A stretch of 64,000 nucleotides of DNA from Pseudomonas guariconensis (lineage in GTDB: Bacteria; Pseudomonadota; Gammaproteobacteria; Pseudomonadales; Pseudomonadaceae): the NCBI RefSeq assembly GCF_024127895.1, contig NZ_JAMYBK010000002.1:1-64000 (forward strand), in the 5' to 3' direction. This document shows positions 1-12,245 of the stretch, piece after piece; position 1 is the first letter of the stretch, and each line of letters starts with the position of its first letter. The translations under genes and the position numbers were made by a program. The notes beneath the pieces were generated by a model. That model did no database searches. It had not been told where the DNA came from and saw only the letters and a list, made by a program, of their open reading frames with translations.

Positions 1-1
1 G

Positions 2-463
2 GCAGTTATTGAGCACTGCAGGATAGGTGTGTCTGTAGCGCGCAAGAACCAGGGAAAAGCCCTGGTTTTGATGCGATTGAGGCCTGAAAAATCGGCCTTG
101 CGGCGTCGACACGTTACTTATCGCGGGCTTGGGGAAACTTGTTCGGAGAATCCCTAGAGAGTAGTTCTTGGCCACTGAATTGAGAGTGGCCAGGATCTCC
201 TGATGGCGCTTGGCGTCTTCAGCCTGCCAGGAGGCTTTTCGATCCAGCAGCCCCTTCAACTCGACCAGGTTGTACATCCCAAGCCGGTGAAAATTTCCCC
301 AGCTGGGAATTCCAAACAGGTTGTAGATCACCACGGTGGCATCTCGCTCGCTGGCCAAGCGCTTCTCGCCAACCAGCTTTTCAGCGGCTTCTTTGGCATC
401 GTCATGATCGTCGTAGGTACTCAGCAGTTTCACGGTGTATCTCTCATAAAATTCACTCGCCAT
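2..463 (-). CDS. Hypothetical protein, 3' end beyond window
   Basis: A minus-strand frame starts at ATG 463 (MASEFYERYTVKLL) and stays open to the window edge, at least 154 codons. I do not recognise the family. Residues 1-105 look like a real alpha/beta protein: a charged helix rich in D, E and K, a hydrophobic strand (ATVVIYNLFG near residue 45), then a long helix ending near residue 103. The downstream part is different, rich in Phe, Arg, Gln and His, and reads through a hairpin at 47-67, so the native stop may be lost or the tail may be non-native. It is divergent from the NERD gene with only 40 bp between the starts. The upstream ribosome site is weak. An in-frame ATG at 505 overlaps the neighbour's start codon and is less likely. 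The opposite-strand frame here has no protein-like character. Confidence 0.5.
   Translation of the reverse strand, partial: MASEFYERYTVKLLSTYDDHDDAKEAAEKLVGEKRLASERDATVVIYNLFGIPSWGNFHRLGMYNLVELKGLLDRKASWQAEDAKRHQEILATLNSVAKNYSLGILRTSFPKPAISNVSTPQGRFFRPQSHQNQGFSLVLARYRHTYPAVLNNC
47..70. terminator. Hairpin, possible bidirectional terminator
   Basis: AACCAGGG (47-54) pairs with CCCTGGTT (60-67) around a 5-base loop and is followed by TTG on the plus strand. Read on the minus strand it is preceded by AA and followed by TTCTTG. It could end transcription entering from outside the window or from the minus-strand hypothetical gene, whose open frame runs through it. The U-tract is short. Confidence 0.4.
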
Positions 464-503
464 TTTACCGGATGGTTTTGGTAGTAAGGACAAGGAGTAA
501 GTC

Positions 504-2741
504 ATGGCAAAGCAAGTCCCCTTCGCCAAAGCAGTCAACGTCGCAGAAGAGTGGGCATTTTCTCTGCTGAAAAACGCCCTCCCAGATCACTATTGGCTGC
601 TGACCAACATCGAACTGCTGACAGAAACCGGTCAGGCAATGGAGATCGATGCAGTAGTCGTCGGTGACTGGGGCGTGTATTTAATCGACGTGAAGGGCTA
701 CAGCGGGACGCTAGAGGCGGGGAAGGACGTTTGGCTACTGGATGGTCGCCCTGTTGATAACGCGTTGCGCAAGGCCAACCAGAACTCCCGCGTGCTTGCA
801 GGCCGTATCCGTAACCGAGCTGGTATTGGTTTGTATGCGCCGTGGTGTCAGGGAGTAGTGCTTGTGACCGGCGATAAAGGTCATAGCATCTCGCTCATTA
901 AAGATGAGCCCTCCCTACAAGTGTGGACGCCAGACGGGATCACCAAGGCGTTGACCAGCGCTGAGGGGCTAACAGCTACCAAGGCGTACGAGCTGATCGA
1001 TGCGCAACGTGAGCTTGTCCTTGCCACTCTTGGGCAATTGCGTCAGCAGATAGCTGAAAACAATAGATTCCAGCAGTACCAAAAAACACAGTGCCTGCTG
1101 GATCAGAATGGCCTTGAGCTATGGATGGCGGAGTATCACTTGGAGAACTGGAACTCCAAGTGGATGCTGAAAATCGTGAACCGGCCCAATTGCGAGAGCC
1201 AGGAGCGCCGTGATCAGCTTCAAGCGCAATTGCGAGACGAGTTTCGGTTACTACAAGAGTTGGCTGGCTTAACCGGCGTGACCTACAGCGCGCCGCTGAT
1301 TGATGACGGTGAGCTGATGGTGCTGCCAATCAGCATGCCCAAGGGCAAACCTCTCTCGCTGGTTGATCTCTCTGCGTATTCCGAGGAGTCAGCCAGGTCG
1401 ACGCTGATTTCTGCCTTAGCAGCGATCCAGGGAATCCATCGACGTGGCGCCACACTGGGTAAGGTTTCCGCAAACTCGATCTATCTCACCGACGCGGGTG
1501 AGGTTTGCTTCATCGATGTCCTGAACAACCATAGTGCTGACGAAGACATCGACCTCATAACCTCACTGTTTAAACCCTTGGCCGACACTCTTCGATTAGA
1601 AATCTCAGAAAGCAACGATGCAGAAGGTCAGGCGGCCTCAGAGTGCCTATCACAGTTGATAGCGAACCTTATGAACGTGGGCGCCTCAACTGCACTTGCC
1701 TCGTCAGACGCTCCTTTTGAGGCTGAGCCAGGCGCAATTCTCGATAATCGTTATGAATTGGTCGAACAGGTCGATGAAGATGCTTTTTCAAGCATCTGGC
1801 GGTCTCGTCACGTAGCTGGACGCTTCGATTGCGCAGTTCAGATCTACGATGATGCAGATGAAGTTTGGGAGTTGGTAGCTGATCAATATCATCGGCTCGC
1901 TCAGATTTATCATCCTGCACTGGAGCGGGTATTCGATCTTGCTCGAATTCCCAGTACCGATGCTTATTTCATCAGTCGAGCATGGGCGAGTGGTGAGACG
2001 CTCTTTGACCAAGCGTCTATCAGTGCCGACGAGTTCCGGCACTGGCTGGAGCAATTACTCGCGGGGCTTGGCTATCTACACAGGCTGGGGTTCACCCATA
2101 GGAATATAACCCCGCTCAACATACTCGTGGATGGCGTCAGAGCTACCTTGGTCGGCATGAGTTCCCTGCCAGCCGAAGATCGTCGAGTGGGTGATCTTCG
2201 ATACAAATTTCCAGGTGTTATCGAACAGGGCTGGTCTGCTTTTGCAGATTTGTACGCGCTTTGGGCTTCATTGCTGGATGGCCTACAACCCGGCGTATTG
2301 AAGCAAGCAGGGGGCGATCTTGAGCGCGCGATACAGCAAGTCACTCACCCTGCACTGAATGATGGCCTGAAAGCCAAAGTAGCGAAGCTGCTGCACGAAG
2401 GCACTGCGTTCCATGCTGATGACTACGTTGCATGGTTTGGGCTGGACATCACTGCCCAGCAGACCAAAGATCTACCCGACGCCTTTGCCAAAAAATGGGG
2501 TATCAGCAAGGGCTACATGACGTTCTTGGTTGTGGACATGTTGAATGATCAACGACCCCGCATTCGTAGCCAATGGGTTATCGATGCGTTGAGAACCAGG
2601 CGCATACCAGGAAACAAAACCAACAAAGCCTCTATGAATTCGACCTTCAGCAGAATGAAATCAGCCGGGATCGTTGAGGAGTACAAGACCAAGCATCGCC
2701 TGACTGTTGCCTTCTTGGCCGATTGGAACGCAGCCCAGTAG
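504..2741 (+). CDS. NERD-domain protein with two degenerate kinase domains
   Basis: 745 residues. An N-terminal NERD (nuclease-related) domain spans about residues 10-140, with E47-x-D49 and a D62-V-K64 motif in place of the usual E/D-x-K nuclease core. A first kinase-like domain (about 200-390) keeps a possible ATP lysine K223, but its catalytic loop has K320 where the HRD aspartate should be. A second (about 415-620) has Q446 for the ATP lysine, H532-R533-N534 for HRD and VGM for DFG. Both therefore look like pseudokinases. The C-terminal 120 residues resemble a winged helix. A good ribosome site (AGGAG, 490-494) supports the ATG at 504. Codons such as TTA, ATA and CTA are commoner than in neighbouring genes, suggesting transfer. 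NERD-kinase fusions are known in phage defence (PglW of BREX type 2); a defence role here is inference only. Confidence 0.8.
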   Translation: MAKQVPFAKAVNVAEEWAFSLLKNALPDHYWLLTNIELLTETGQAMEIDAVVVGDWGVYLIDVKGYSGTLEAGKDVWLLDGRPVDNALRKANQNSRVLAGRIRNRAGIGLYAPWCQGVVLVTGDKGHSISLIKDEPSLQVWTPDGITKALTSAEGLTATKAYELIDAQRELVLATLGQLRQQIAENNRFQQYQKTQCLLDQNGLELWMAEYHLENWNSKWMLKIVNRPNCESQERRDQLQAQLRDEFRLLQELAGLTGVTYSAPLIDDGELMVLPISMPKGKPLSLVDLSAYSEESARSTLISALAAIQGIHRRGATLGKVSANSIYLTDAGEVCFIDVLNNHSADEDIDLITSLFKPLADTLRLEISESNDAEGQAASECLSQLIANLMNVGASTALASSDAPFEAEPGAILDNRYELVEQVDEDAFSSIWRSRHVAGRFDCAVQIYDDADEVWELVADQYHRLAQIYHPALERVFDLARIPSTDAYFISRAWASGETLFDQASISADEFRHWLEQLLAGLGYLHRLGFTHRNITPLNILVDGVRATLVGMSSLPAEDRRVGDLRYKFPGVIEQGWSAFADLYALWASLLDGLQPGVLKQAGGDLERAIQQVTHPALNDGLKAKVAKLLHEGTAFHADDYVAWFGLDITAQQTKDLPDAFAKKWGISKGYMTFLVVDMLNDQRPRIRSQWVIDALRTRRIPGNKTNKASMNSTFSRMKSAGIVEEYKTKHRLTVAFLADWNAAQ

Positions 2742-2756
2742 AGGCCTCAGCTAAGC

Positions 2757-2795
2757 AAAAAGCCCCTGCGGACTCGCGTCAGCAGGGGCTTTTAC
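2757..2795. terminator. Bidirectional intrinsic terminator
   Basis: GCCCCTGC (2762-2769) pairs with GCAGGGGC (2782-2789), flanked by an A-run on the left and TTTT on the right. It can end the NERD gene on the plus strand. On the minus strand, where the stem is followed by TTTTTG, it can end the dnaA-dnaN-recF-gyrB operon. Confidence 0.8.
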
Positions 2796-2807
2796 TTTCA
2801 AGCTACA

Positions 2808-2868
2808 GGCAAATTACTTTGGCCGAACCGCTTAACTTTGGCCGAAGTGGCAAATAACTTTGTCCACC
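2808..2868. repeat. Three near-identical 16-20 bp repeats, possible transposon end
   Basis: Three direct copies of a motif of the form AANTNACTTTGGCCGAA lie at about 2808-2828, 2831-2847 and 2849-2868; the third has TGTCC for TGGCC. Read on the minus strand the array begins TGGACAAAGTTATTTGCC. Multiple short internal repeats at one end are typical of IS21-like and Tn7-like transposon termini, but no transposase is visible here and I cannot name the family. It ends 9 bp from the gyrB stop. Confidence 0.5.
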
Positions 2869-2877
2869 TACACCTGA

Positions 2878-6406
<3,529 letters not shown>

Positions 6407-6420
6407 TTGGCCTGCTACGG

Positions 6421-7524
6421 TTACAGACGCATCGGCATGACAACGTAGGACGAGTCGTCGTTACCGGCTTCCTGGAGCAGGGCGCTGCTGTTGGAGTCGG
6501 AGAGGATCAGGCGAACCTGTTCCGTGGTCATGACCCCCAGCACATCCAGCAGGTAGCTGACGTTGAAGCCGATCTCCAGCGAGCTACCGTTGTAATCGAC
6601 GCTGATTTCTTCTTCCGCTTCTTCCTGTTCCGGGTTGTTGGCCTGGATCTTCAATTGGCCGGCGGCCAGTTGCAGGCGGATACCGCGGTACTTCTCGTTG
6701 GACAGGATCGCGGTGCGGCTGAAGGCTTCGCGCAGCGCCTGGCGATCACCGATCACCAGCTTGTCGCCGCCCTTGGGCAGTACGCGCTCATAATCGGGGA
6801 ACTTGCCGTCGACAAGCTTCGAGGTGAAGGTGAATTCGCCAGTGGTCGCGCGGATATGGTGCTGGCCCAGCACGATGCTGACCATGCCTTCCGGGTCGGT
6901 GAGCAGGCGGGCCAGCTCGAGGATACCCTTGCGCGGCACGATGACCTGGTGGCGGTCAGCCTGGCCGATAGGCGCCTGCATGGAGCACAGGGCCAGGCGG
7001 TGACCATCGGTGGCCACGGCACGCAGGGTGTCGGTGGAGACTTCCAGCAACATGCCGTTGAGGTAGTAGCGCACGTCCTGCTGGGCCATGGCGAAGCTGG
7101 TGCGCTCGATCAGCCGGCGCAGCTTGCTTTGCTCCAGGTTGCAGGTCAGCGAGCCAGGGCCTTCCTCGACGGTCGGGAAATCGTTGGCCGGCAGGGTCGA
7201 CAGGGTGAAGCGGCTACGACCGGCCTTGACCAGCAGTTTCTGCTCGTCGACCTTGATATCGATCAGCACGTCGTTCGGCAGGCTCTTGCAGATGTCCATC
7301 AGCTTGCGCGCCGGAACGGTGATCTCGCCAGGCTCGGCCGGCTCTTCCAGTTGTACGCGGCCAACCAGTTCGACTTCCAGGTCGGTACCGGTCAACGACA
7401 GTTGCTGGCCTTGTACGACCAGCAGCACGTTGGACAGGACCGGCAAGGTCTGGCGGCGCTCGACGACACCTGCGACCAGTTGCAGGGGTTTCAACAGGGC
7501 TTCGCGTTGAATGGTGAAATGCAT
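6421..7524 (-). CDS. dnaN: DNA polymerase III beta sliding clamp
   Basis: 367 residues starting [19 protein letters not shown]. The dimer forms a ring on DNA that tethers polymerase III and other clamp-binding proteins. Three repeated clamp folds of about 120 residues are expected; the C-terminal SYVVMPMRL is the conserved clamp-loader contact surface. It sits 40 bp downstream of dnaA and 14 bp upstream of recF on the same strand, consistent with co-transcription. Confidence 0.98.
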   Translation of the reverse strand: MHFTIQREALLKPLQLVAGVVERRQTLPVLSNVLLVVQGQQLSLTGTDLEVELVGRVQLEEPAEPGEITVPARKLMDICKSLPNDVLIDIKVDEQKLLVKAGRSRFTLSTLPANDFPTVEEGPGSLTCNLEQSKLRRLIERTSFAMAQQDVRYYLNGMLLEVSTDTLRAVATDGHRLALCSMQAPIGQADRHQVIVPRKGILELARLLTDPEGMVSIVLGQHHIRATTGEFTFTSKLVDGKFPDYERVLPKGGDKLVIGDRQALREAFSRTAILSNEKYRGIRLQLAAGQLKIQANNPEQEEAEEEISVDYNGSSLEIGFNVSYLLDVLGVMTTEQVRLILSDSNSSALLQEAGNDDSSYVVMPMRL

Positions 7525-7564
7525 GGTCTAGTCCCTTGCCTTCAATAAGCTGCACCGACACCCA

Positions 7565-9100
7565 TCAGGTCGTCAGCGTCCGCAGCAGGTTCTTGTAGTC
7601 CTCGCGGATGTCCGCGTCGGATTCCTTCAATTCGTTGATCTTGCGGCAGGCGTGCAGCACGGTGGTGTGGTCACGGCCGCCGAACATGTCGCCGATCTCC
7701 GGCAGACTGTGGTTGGTCAGCTCCTTGGACAGGGCCATGGCCACCTGCCGGGGACGGGCCACCGATCGCGAACGCCGCTTGGACAACAGATCGGCGATCT
7801 TGATCTTGTAGTACTCGGCCACGGTGCGCTGGATGTTATCCACACTGACCAGCTTGTCCTGCAACGCCAGCAGGTCCTTGAGCGACTCACGGATCAGCTC
7901 GATGGTGATATCCCGGCCCATGAAGTGCGAATGGGCGATCACCCGTTTCAGGGCACCTTCCAGTTCACGCACGTTGGAACGGATGCGCTGGGCAATGAAG
8001 AACGCCGCATCATGCGGCAGCTCGACCTTCGCCTGGTCGGCCTTCTTCATGAGAATCGCCACGCGGGTTTCCAGTTCCGGTGGCTCGACGGCTACCGTCA
8101 GGCCCCAGCCGAAACGGGACTTCAGGCGCTCTTCCAGGCCTTCGATTTCCTTCGGGTAGCGGTCGCTGGTGAGAATCACCTGCTGGCCGCCCTCGAGCAG
8201 GGCGTTGAAGGTGTGGAAGAACTCTTCCTGGGAGCGTTCCTTGCGGGCGAAGAACTGAATGTCGTCGATCAGCAAGGCATCGACCGAACGATAGAAACGC
8301 TTGAACTCGTTGATCGCGTTCAACTGCAGCGCCTTGACCATGTCTGCGACGAAACGCTCGGAATGCAGGTACACCACCTTGGCATTCGGATTCTTCTTCA
8401 GCAGATGGTTACCCACAGCGTGCATGAGGTGGGTCTTACCCAGGCCTACGCCGCCATACAGGAAAAGCGGGTTGTAGCCATGCTTGGGATTGTCGGCGAC
8501 CTGCCAGGCGGCCGCACGGGCCAACTGGTTGGACTTACCTTCGACGAAGGTTTCGAAGGTGAAGGTCCGGTTCAGGTAGCTGGTGTGCTTGAGCGCACCT
8601 TCGACCTGTACGGTGCGTTGTTCGGTTCGAGCCGTGGCTGCCGGTGCTGGGGCGGTTTCGCCCATGGCATCGAAACTGTCGCGCGAAGACGGCTCCTCGA
8701 TCTCGTTGACCAGTACCGGCTCGATCGCAGGCTCGGCGATCGGCTCGTTGTGGACCACGACCTGTGCCGGCTGCTGCGCCTGGGCTTGCTGGGCCAGGCT
8801 GGCGGCAACCGCGGCACTGACCGGCGCATTGGGGGCGGCACGCGGCGCGGAGCTGCGGCGGCTGCCTATTAATAAGGAAAGGGCAGGCGCAATGCCGTTG
8901 CCGTGCTCACCCAACAGCTCGAGCAAACGGCCCAGGTACTTTTCATTGACCCAATCGAGAACGAAACGGTTGGGCGCATAGACGCGCAACTCGTCGCCTT
9001 CGGCTTCGACCTGTAGCGGACGGATCCAGGTGTTGAATTGCTGGGCAGGCAGTTCATCGCGCAGAAGCTCCACGCACTGCTGCCAAAGTTCCACTGACAC
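7565..9100 (-). CDS. dnaA: Chromosomal replication initiator DnaA
   Basis: 511 residues with a GTG start at 9100 ([19 protein letters not shown] follows), preceded by GGGGA; a longer ATG frame to 9169 runs into the origin and lacks family similarity. Domain I is residues 1-80. A Pro/Ala/Glu-rich linker (about 90-175) follows. The AAA+ domain begins near [21 protein letters not shown], with Walker [10 protein letters not shown] and Walker [10 protein letters not shown]. The C-terminal domain IV helix-turn-helix, with the signature [15 protein letters not shown], binds DnaA boxes. It initiates replication at the adjacent oriC and usually represses its own promoter through the same boxes. Confidence 0.98.
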   Translation of the reverse strand: MSVELWQQCVELLRDELPAQQFNTWIRPLQVEAEGDELRVYAPNRFVLDWVNEKYLGRLLELLGEHGNGIAPALSLLIGSRRSSAPRAAPNAPVSAAVAASLAQQAQAQQPAQVVVHNEPIAEPAIEPVLVNEIEEPSSRDSFDAMGETAPAPAATARTEQRTVQVEGALKHTSYLNRTFTFETFVEGKSNQLARAAAWQVADNPKHGYNPLFLYGGVGLGKTHLMHAVGNHLLKKNPNAKVVYLHSERFVADMVKALQLNAINEFKRFYRSVDALLIDDIQFFARKERSQEEFFHTFNALLEGGQQVILTSDRYPKEIEGLEERLKSRFGWGLTVAVEPPELETRVAILMKKADQAKVELPHDAAFFIAQRIRSNVRELEGALKRVIAHSHFMGRDITIELIRESLKDLLALQDKLVSVDNIQRTVAEYYKIKIADLLSKRRSRSVARPRQVAMALSKELTNHSLPEIGDMFGGRDHTTVLHACRKINELKESDADIREDYKNLLRTLTT

Positions 9101-9164
9101 GGATATCCCCTGAGTTTGAAAGCCGGATGAGGCAAAAACAAACCGCCATTGTACCGGGCGGGCG

Positions 9165-9520
9165 ACCACTTATCCACATGTGGCAACGACTCACCGAGTG
9201 GCAAATCGGTCAATTCACAACCAAAACGCCACCCACGCCGTGTGAATAAGCTCTGTGGATAACCTCCCTTGAGGGCTATGCACAACCCTGACCTGAAACC
9301 AGTGGATAACTTGCCTGTGGATAAGTAGCCTTTCGATCCACAGCTTTTCCGCGGGCCCGGCACAGCCAGAACACCTCTTACCGACAGGGTTATGAATCTC
9401 TGTACAGCGCGTGTTTTCTTGCTTTAACGAGGTTATCCACAGAAAGTTATCCACTAAAGATCTATAAGTTCTTCAGAAAAGCTTTTTATATGTCCTTCTG
9501 TTTTTTCATGTTGTCGTCTC
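9165..9520. other. oriC: Chromosomal replication origin oriC
   Basis: The dnaA-rpmH gap (9101-9683) has perfect DnaA boxes TTATCCACA or TGTGGATAA at 9170-9178, 9254-9262, 9316-9324 and 9433-9441. One-mismatch boxes lie at 9241-9249, 9301-9309 and 9447-9455. An AT-rich stretch at about 9456-9510 follows the last boxes and is the likely unwinding element. This is the known Pseudomonas origin location. The rest of the gap carries the rpmH promoter and leader. Confidence 0.92.
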
Positions 9521-9592
9521 GTGTCGGCCTGATCAAGCCTTCAGAGGCATCGGGGCAGGTCAGGCCTTCCATAAGGAAAGGCTGGTTGGAAA

Positions 9593-9621
9593 TTGACCTA
9601 TTGGCTTGCTTTCTCTAGAAT
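9593..9621 (+). promoter_or_regulatory. Sigma-70 promoter for rpmH-rnpA
   Basis: TTGACC (9593-9598) and TAGAAT (9616-9621) are separated by 17 bp, a near-consensus sigma-70 promoter. It lies 62 bp upstream of the rpmH start and just outside the oriC boxes. Confidence 0.75.
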
Positions 9622-9683
9622 CGCCGATCTCTTAAAAAGGGGGCCATTCCGGCCCGTTGTCGACGAACCCAGGTAACAACGCC

Positions 9684-9818
9684 ATGAAACGTACTTTCCA
9701 ACCAAGCACCATCAAGCGCGCGCGCACCCACGGCTTCCGTGCCCGTATGGCTACCAAGAACGGCCGCGCTGTTCTGTCGCGTCGTCGTGCCAAAGGCCGT
9801 AAGCGTCTGGCAATTTGA
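9684..9818 (+). CDS. rpmH: Ribosomal protein L34
   Basis: 44 residues, starting [20 protein letters not shown] and ending GRKRLAI, the universal L34 size and sequence. L34 is a small, Arg/Lys-rich protein of the 50S subunit. It is the first gene of the rpmH-rnpA-yidD-yidC-mnmE cluster that runs away from oriC on the opposite strand to dnaA. Confidence 0.98.
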   Translation: MKRTFQPSTIKRARTHGFRARMATKNGRAVLSRRRAKGRKRLAI

Positions 9819-9831
9819 TTTTTCGGCACAG

Positions 9832-10236
9832 GTGGTGAGTCAGGACTTCAGTCGGGACAAGCGACTGCTTACACCCCGGCATTTCAAAGCGGTCTTCGAC
9901 TCCCCAACCGGCAAGGTTCCAGGGAAAAACCTGCTTATCCTTGCCCGCGAGAACGGCCTCGATCATCCACGGCTCGGCCTGGTGATCGGCAAGAAGAGCG
10001 TCAAGCTCGCCGTTCAACGCAATCGCCTCAAACGCTTGATGCGCGATTCCTTTCGCCTGAACCAGCAGATGCTCGCTGGCCTGGACATCGTGATCGTCGC
10101 GCGCAAGGGATTGGGCGAGATCGAGAACCCAGAATTGCACCAACACTTTGGCAAGCTCTGGAAGCGCCTGGTACGCAGTCGGCCCTCTCCAGCGGTTAAC
10201 GCCGATTCCGCAGGGGTAGACAGTCACGATGCGTAA
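9832..10236 (+). CDS. rnpA: Ribonuclease P protein component
   Basis: 134 residues from the GTG at 9832 ([22 protein letters not shown]), 13 bp after rpmH; a frame to 9739 would overlap rpmH and lacks similarity. The protein assists the RNase P RNA in 5' tRNA maturation. The RNA-binding signature [13 protein letters not shown] is present near residue 62. It overlaps yidD by 8 bp. The GTG start is normal for Pseudomonas rnpA and may lower its output relative to L34. Confidence 0.96.
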   Translation: MVSQDFSRDKRLLTPRHFKAVFDSPTGKVPGKNLLILARENGLDHPRLGLVIGKKSVKLAVQRNRLKRLMRDSFRLNQQMLAGLDIVIVARKGLGEIENPELHQHFGKLWKRLVRSRPSPAVNADSAGVDSHDA

Positions 10237-10474
10237 ACTGGCCCTCGTTCCGATCCAGTTTTACCGTTACGCCATTAGTCCACTGATGGCCAGTCACTGT
10301 CGTTTCTACCCCAGTTGCTCCTGTTACGCCTATGAAGCCATCGAAACCCATGGCCTCTTGCGTGGCGGGTGGCTAGCCGTTCGTCGCCTGGGGCGCTGTC
10401 ATCCGTGGAACGACGGTGGTTTCGATCCCGTTCCACCAGCTCCTTCCTCCCGAACTTCTTCGATAGCCGAGTAA
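10229..10474 (+). CDS. yidD: Membrane protein insertion efficiency factor YidD
   Basis: 81 residues with the family signature [21 protein letters not shown] and [15 protein letters not shown]. It is a small, amphipathic, membrane-associated protein that helps YidC-dependent insertion. It overlaps rnpA by 8 bp and ends 2 bp before yidC, so translation is likely coupled across the three genes. Confidence 0.95.
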   Translation: MRKLALVPIQFYRYAISPLMASHCRFYPSCSCYAYEAIETHGLLRGGWLAVRRLGRCHPWNDGGFDPVPPAPSSRTSSIAE

Positions 10475-10476
10475 TC

Positions 10477-12159
10477 ATGGATATTAAACGCACGATCCTG
10501 ATCGTCGCCCTGGCAATCGTGTCCTACGTCCTGGTCCTCAAGTGGAACCAGGACTACGGCCAGGCTGCCTTGCCGACTCAGAATACTGCTGCCAGCAACG
10601 TTGCCCCGGCGCTGCCGGACACCGTGCCGGCCGGCAACGATGGCGCCAGCGCCGATGTGCCGAGCGCCAACGCTGAATCCAGCCCAGCCGAACTGGCGCC
10701 GGTCGCGGTCAGCAAGGACCTGGTCCGGATCAAGACCGATGTCCTGGACCTGGCTATCGACCCGGTGGGCGGCGACATCGTCCAGCTGACCCTGCCGAAA
10801 TACCCACGTCGCCAGGACCATCCGGACATTCCGTTCCAGCTGTTCGACAACGGCAGCGAGCGTGTCTACCTGGCCCAAAGCGGCCTGACCGGCGCCAACG
10901 GCCCGGATGCCCGTGCCAGTGGTCGCCCGCTGTACGCCACCGAACAGAAGCACTACCAGCTGGCCGACGGCCAGGACCAACTGGTGGTCGACCTGAAGTT
11001 CAGCGACAACGGCGTCAACTACATCAAGCGCTTCACCTTCAAGCGCGGCGAATACGACCTGGCTGTCAGCTACCTGATCGACAACCAGAGCAGCCAGGCC
11101 TGGACCGGCAACCTGTTCGCCCAGCTCAAGCGTGACGCCAGCTCCGACCCGTCGTCGAGCACTGCCACTGGCACCGCGACCTACCTGGGCGCAGCCCTGT
11201 GGACAGCTTCGGAGCCGTACAAGAAAGTGTCGATGAAGGACATCGACAAGGGCAGCTTGAAAGAAAATGTGTCCGGCGGCTGGGTCGCCTGGCTGCAGCA
11301 CTACTTCGTGACCGCCTGGATCCCGAACGCCTCGGACAACAACGTCGTCCAGACCCGCAAGGACAGCCAGGGCAACTACATCATCGGCTACACCGGCCCG
11401 GCGCTGAACGTGCCTGCCGGCGGCAAGGCCGAAACCAGCGCCATGCTGTATGCCGGCCCGAAGATCCAGTCCAAGCTCAAGGAGTTGTCCCCAGGCCTGG
11501 AACTGACCGTCGACTACGGCTTCCTGTGGTTCATCGCCCAGCCGATCTTCTGGCTGCTGCAACATATCCACAGCCTGCTGGGCAACTGGGGCTGGTCGAT
11601 CATCGTCCTGACCATGCTCATCAAGGGCCTGTTCTTCCCGCTCTCGGCCGCCAGCTACCGTTCGATGGCGCGCATGCGTGCCGTGGCGCCGAAGTTGCAG
11701 CAGCTCAAGGAACGCTTCGGTGACGATCGCCAGAAGATGTCCCAGGCGATGATGGAGCTGTACAAGAAAGAGAAGATCAATCCGCTGGGTGGCTGCCTGC
11801 CGATCCTGGTGCAGATGCCAGTGTTCCTGGCCCTGTACTGGGTACTGCTGGAAAGCGTGGAAATGCGCCAGGCCCCATGGATGCTGTGGATCACCGACCT
11901 GTCGATCAAGGATCCGTTCTTCATCCTGCCGATCATCATGGGTGCCACCATGTTCATCCAGCAGAAGCTGAACCCGACTCCGCCGGATCCGATGCAGGCG
12001 AAGGTCATGAAAATGATGCCGATCATCTTCACCTTCTTCTTCCTGTGGTTCCCGGCCGGCCTGGTGCTGTACTGGGTTGTGAACAACTGCCTGTCGATCG
12101 CGCAGCAGTGGTACATCACCCGCGCCATCGAAGCCGCGACCAAGAAAGCGGCTGCTTGA
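10477..12159 (+). CDS. yidC: Membrane protein insertase YidC
   Basis: 560 residues from MDIKRTILIVALAIVSYVLV, the typical gamma-proteobacterial length. An N-terminal membrane anchor is followed by a large periplasmic beta domain (about 60-345). The conserved five-helix insertase core then starts near GFLWFIAQPIFWLLQ and includes the cytoplasmic hairpin LQQLKERFGDDRQKMSQAM. YidC inserts and folds inner-membrane proteins such as the ATP synthase c subunit, encoded nearby. The start at 10477 is chosen over an in-frame ATG at 10369 because it lies just past the yidD stop and gives the signal anchor. Confidence 0.97.
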   Translation: MDIKRTILIVALAIVSYVLVLKWNQDYGQAALPTQNTAASNVAPALPDTVPAGNDGASADVPSANAESSPAELAPVAVSKDLVRIKTDVLDLAIDPVGGDIVQLTLPKYPRRQDHPDIPFQLFDNGSERVYLAQSGLTGANGPDARASGRPLYATEQKHYQLADGQDQLVVDLKFSDNGVNYIKRFTFKRGEYDLAVSYLIDNQSSQAWTGNLFAQLKRDASSDPSSSTATGTATYLGAALWTASEPYKKVSMKDIDKGSLKENVSGGWVAWLQHYFVTAWIPNASDNNVVQTRKDSQGNYIIGYTGPALNVPAGGKAETSAMLYAGPKIQSKLKELSPGLELTVDYGFLWFIAQPIFWLLQHIHSLLGNWGWSIIVLTMLIKGLFFPLSAASYRSMARMRAVAPKLQQLKERFGDDRQKMSQAMMELYKKEKINPLGGCLPILVQMPVFLALYWVLLESVEMRQAPWMLWITDLSIKDPFFILPIIMGATMFIQQKLNPTPPDPMQAKVMKMMPIIFTFFFLWFPAGLVLYWVVNNCLSIAQQWYITRAIEAATKKAAA

Positions 12160-12184
12160 CGGGCTGCTGAGCTAGCCTGTGAAT

Positions 12185-12212
12185 AAAAACGCCCCTTCGT
12201 GGGGCGTTTTTG
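12185..12212 (+). terminator. Intrinsic terminator after yidC
   Basis: A stem of ACGCCCC and GGGGCGT around TTCGT is flanked by an A-run and followed by TTTTT. It separates yidC from mnmE; mnmE starts 34 bp later and so probably has its own promoter or depends on readthrough. Confidence 0.85.
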
Positions 12213-12245
12213 CTATCTGTGTATTTTTCGTAGAGGTTTTCGAGC

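Noticed and set aside
203..484. 93-codon plus-strand frame at the left edge
   Set aside because: The minus strand here reads as a more protein-like sequence with helical and strand patterns; the plus frame lacks a ribosome site and its end sits 19 bp before the NERD start.
9101..9169. N-terminal extension of DnaA to ATG 9169
   Set aside because: It would code through the origin region and lacks family similarity; the GTG at 9100 gives the expected N-terminus.
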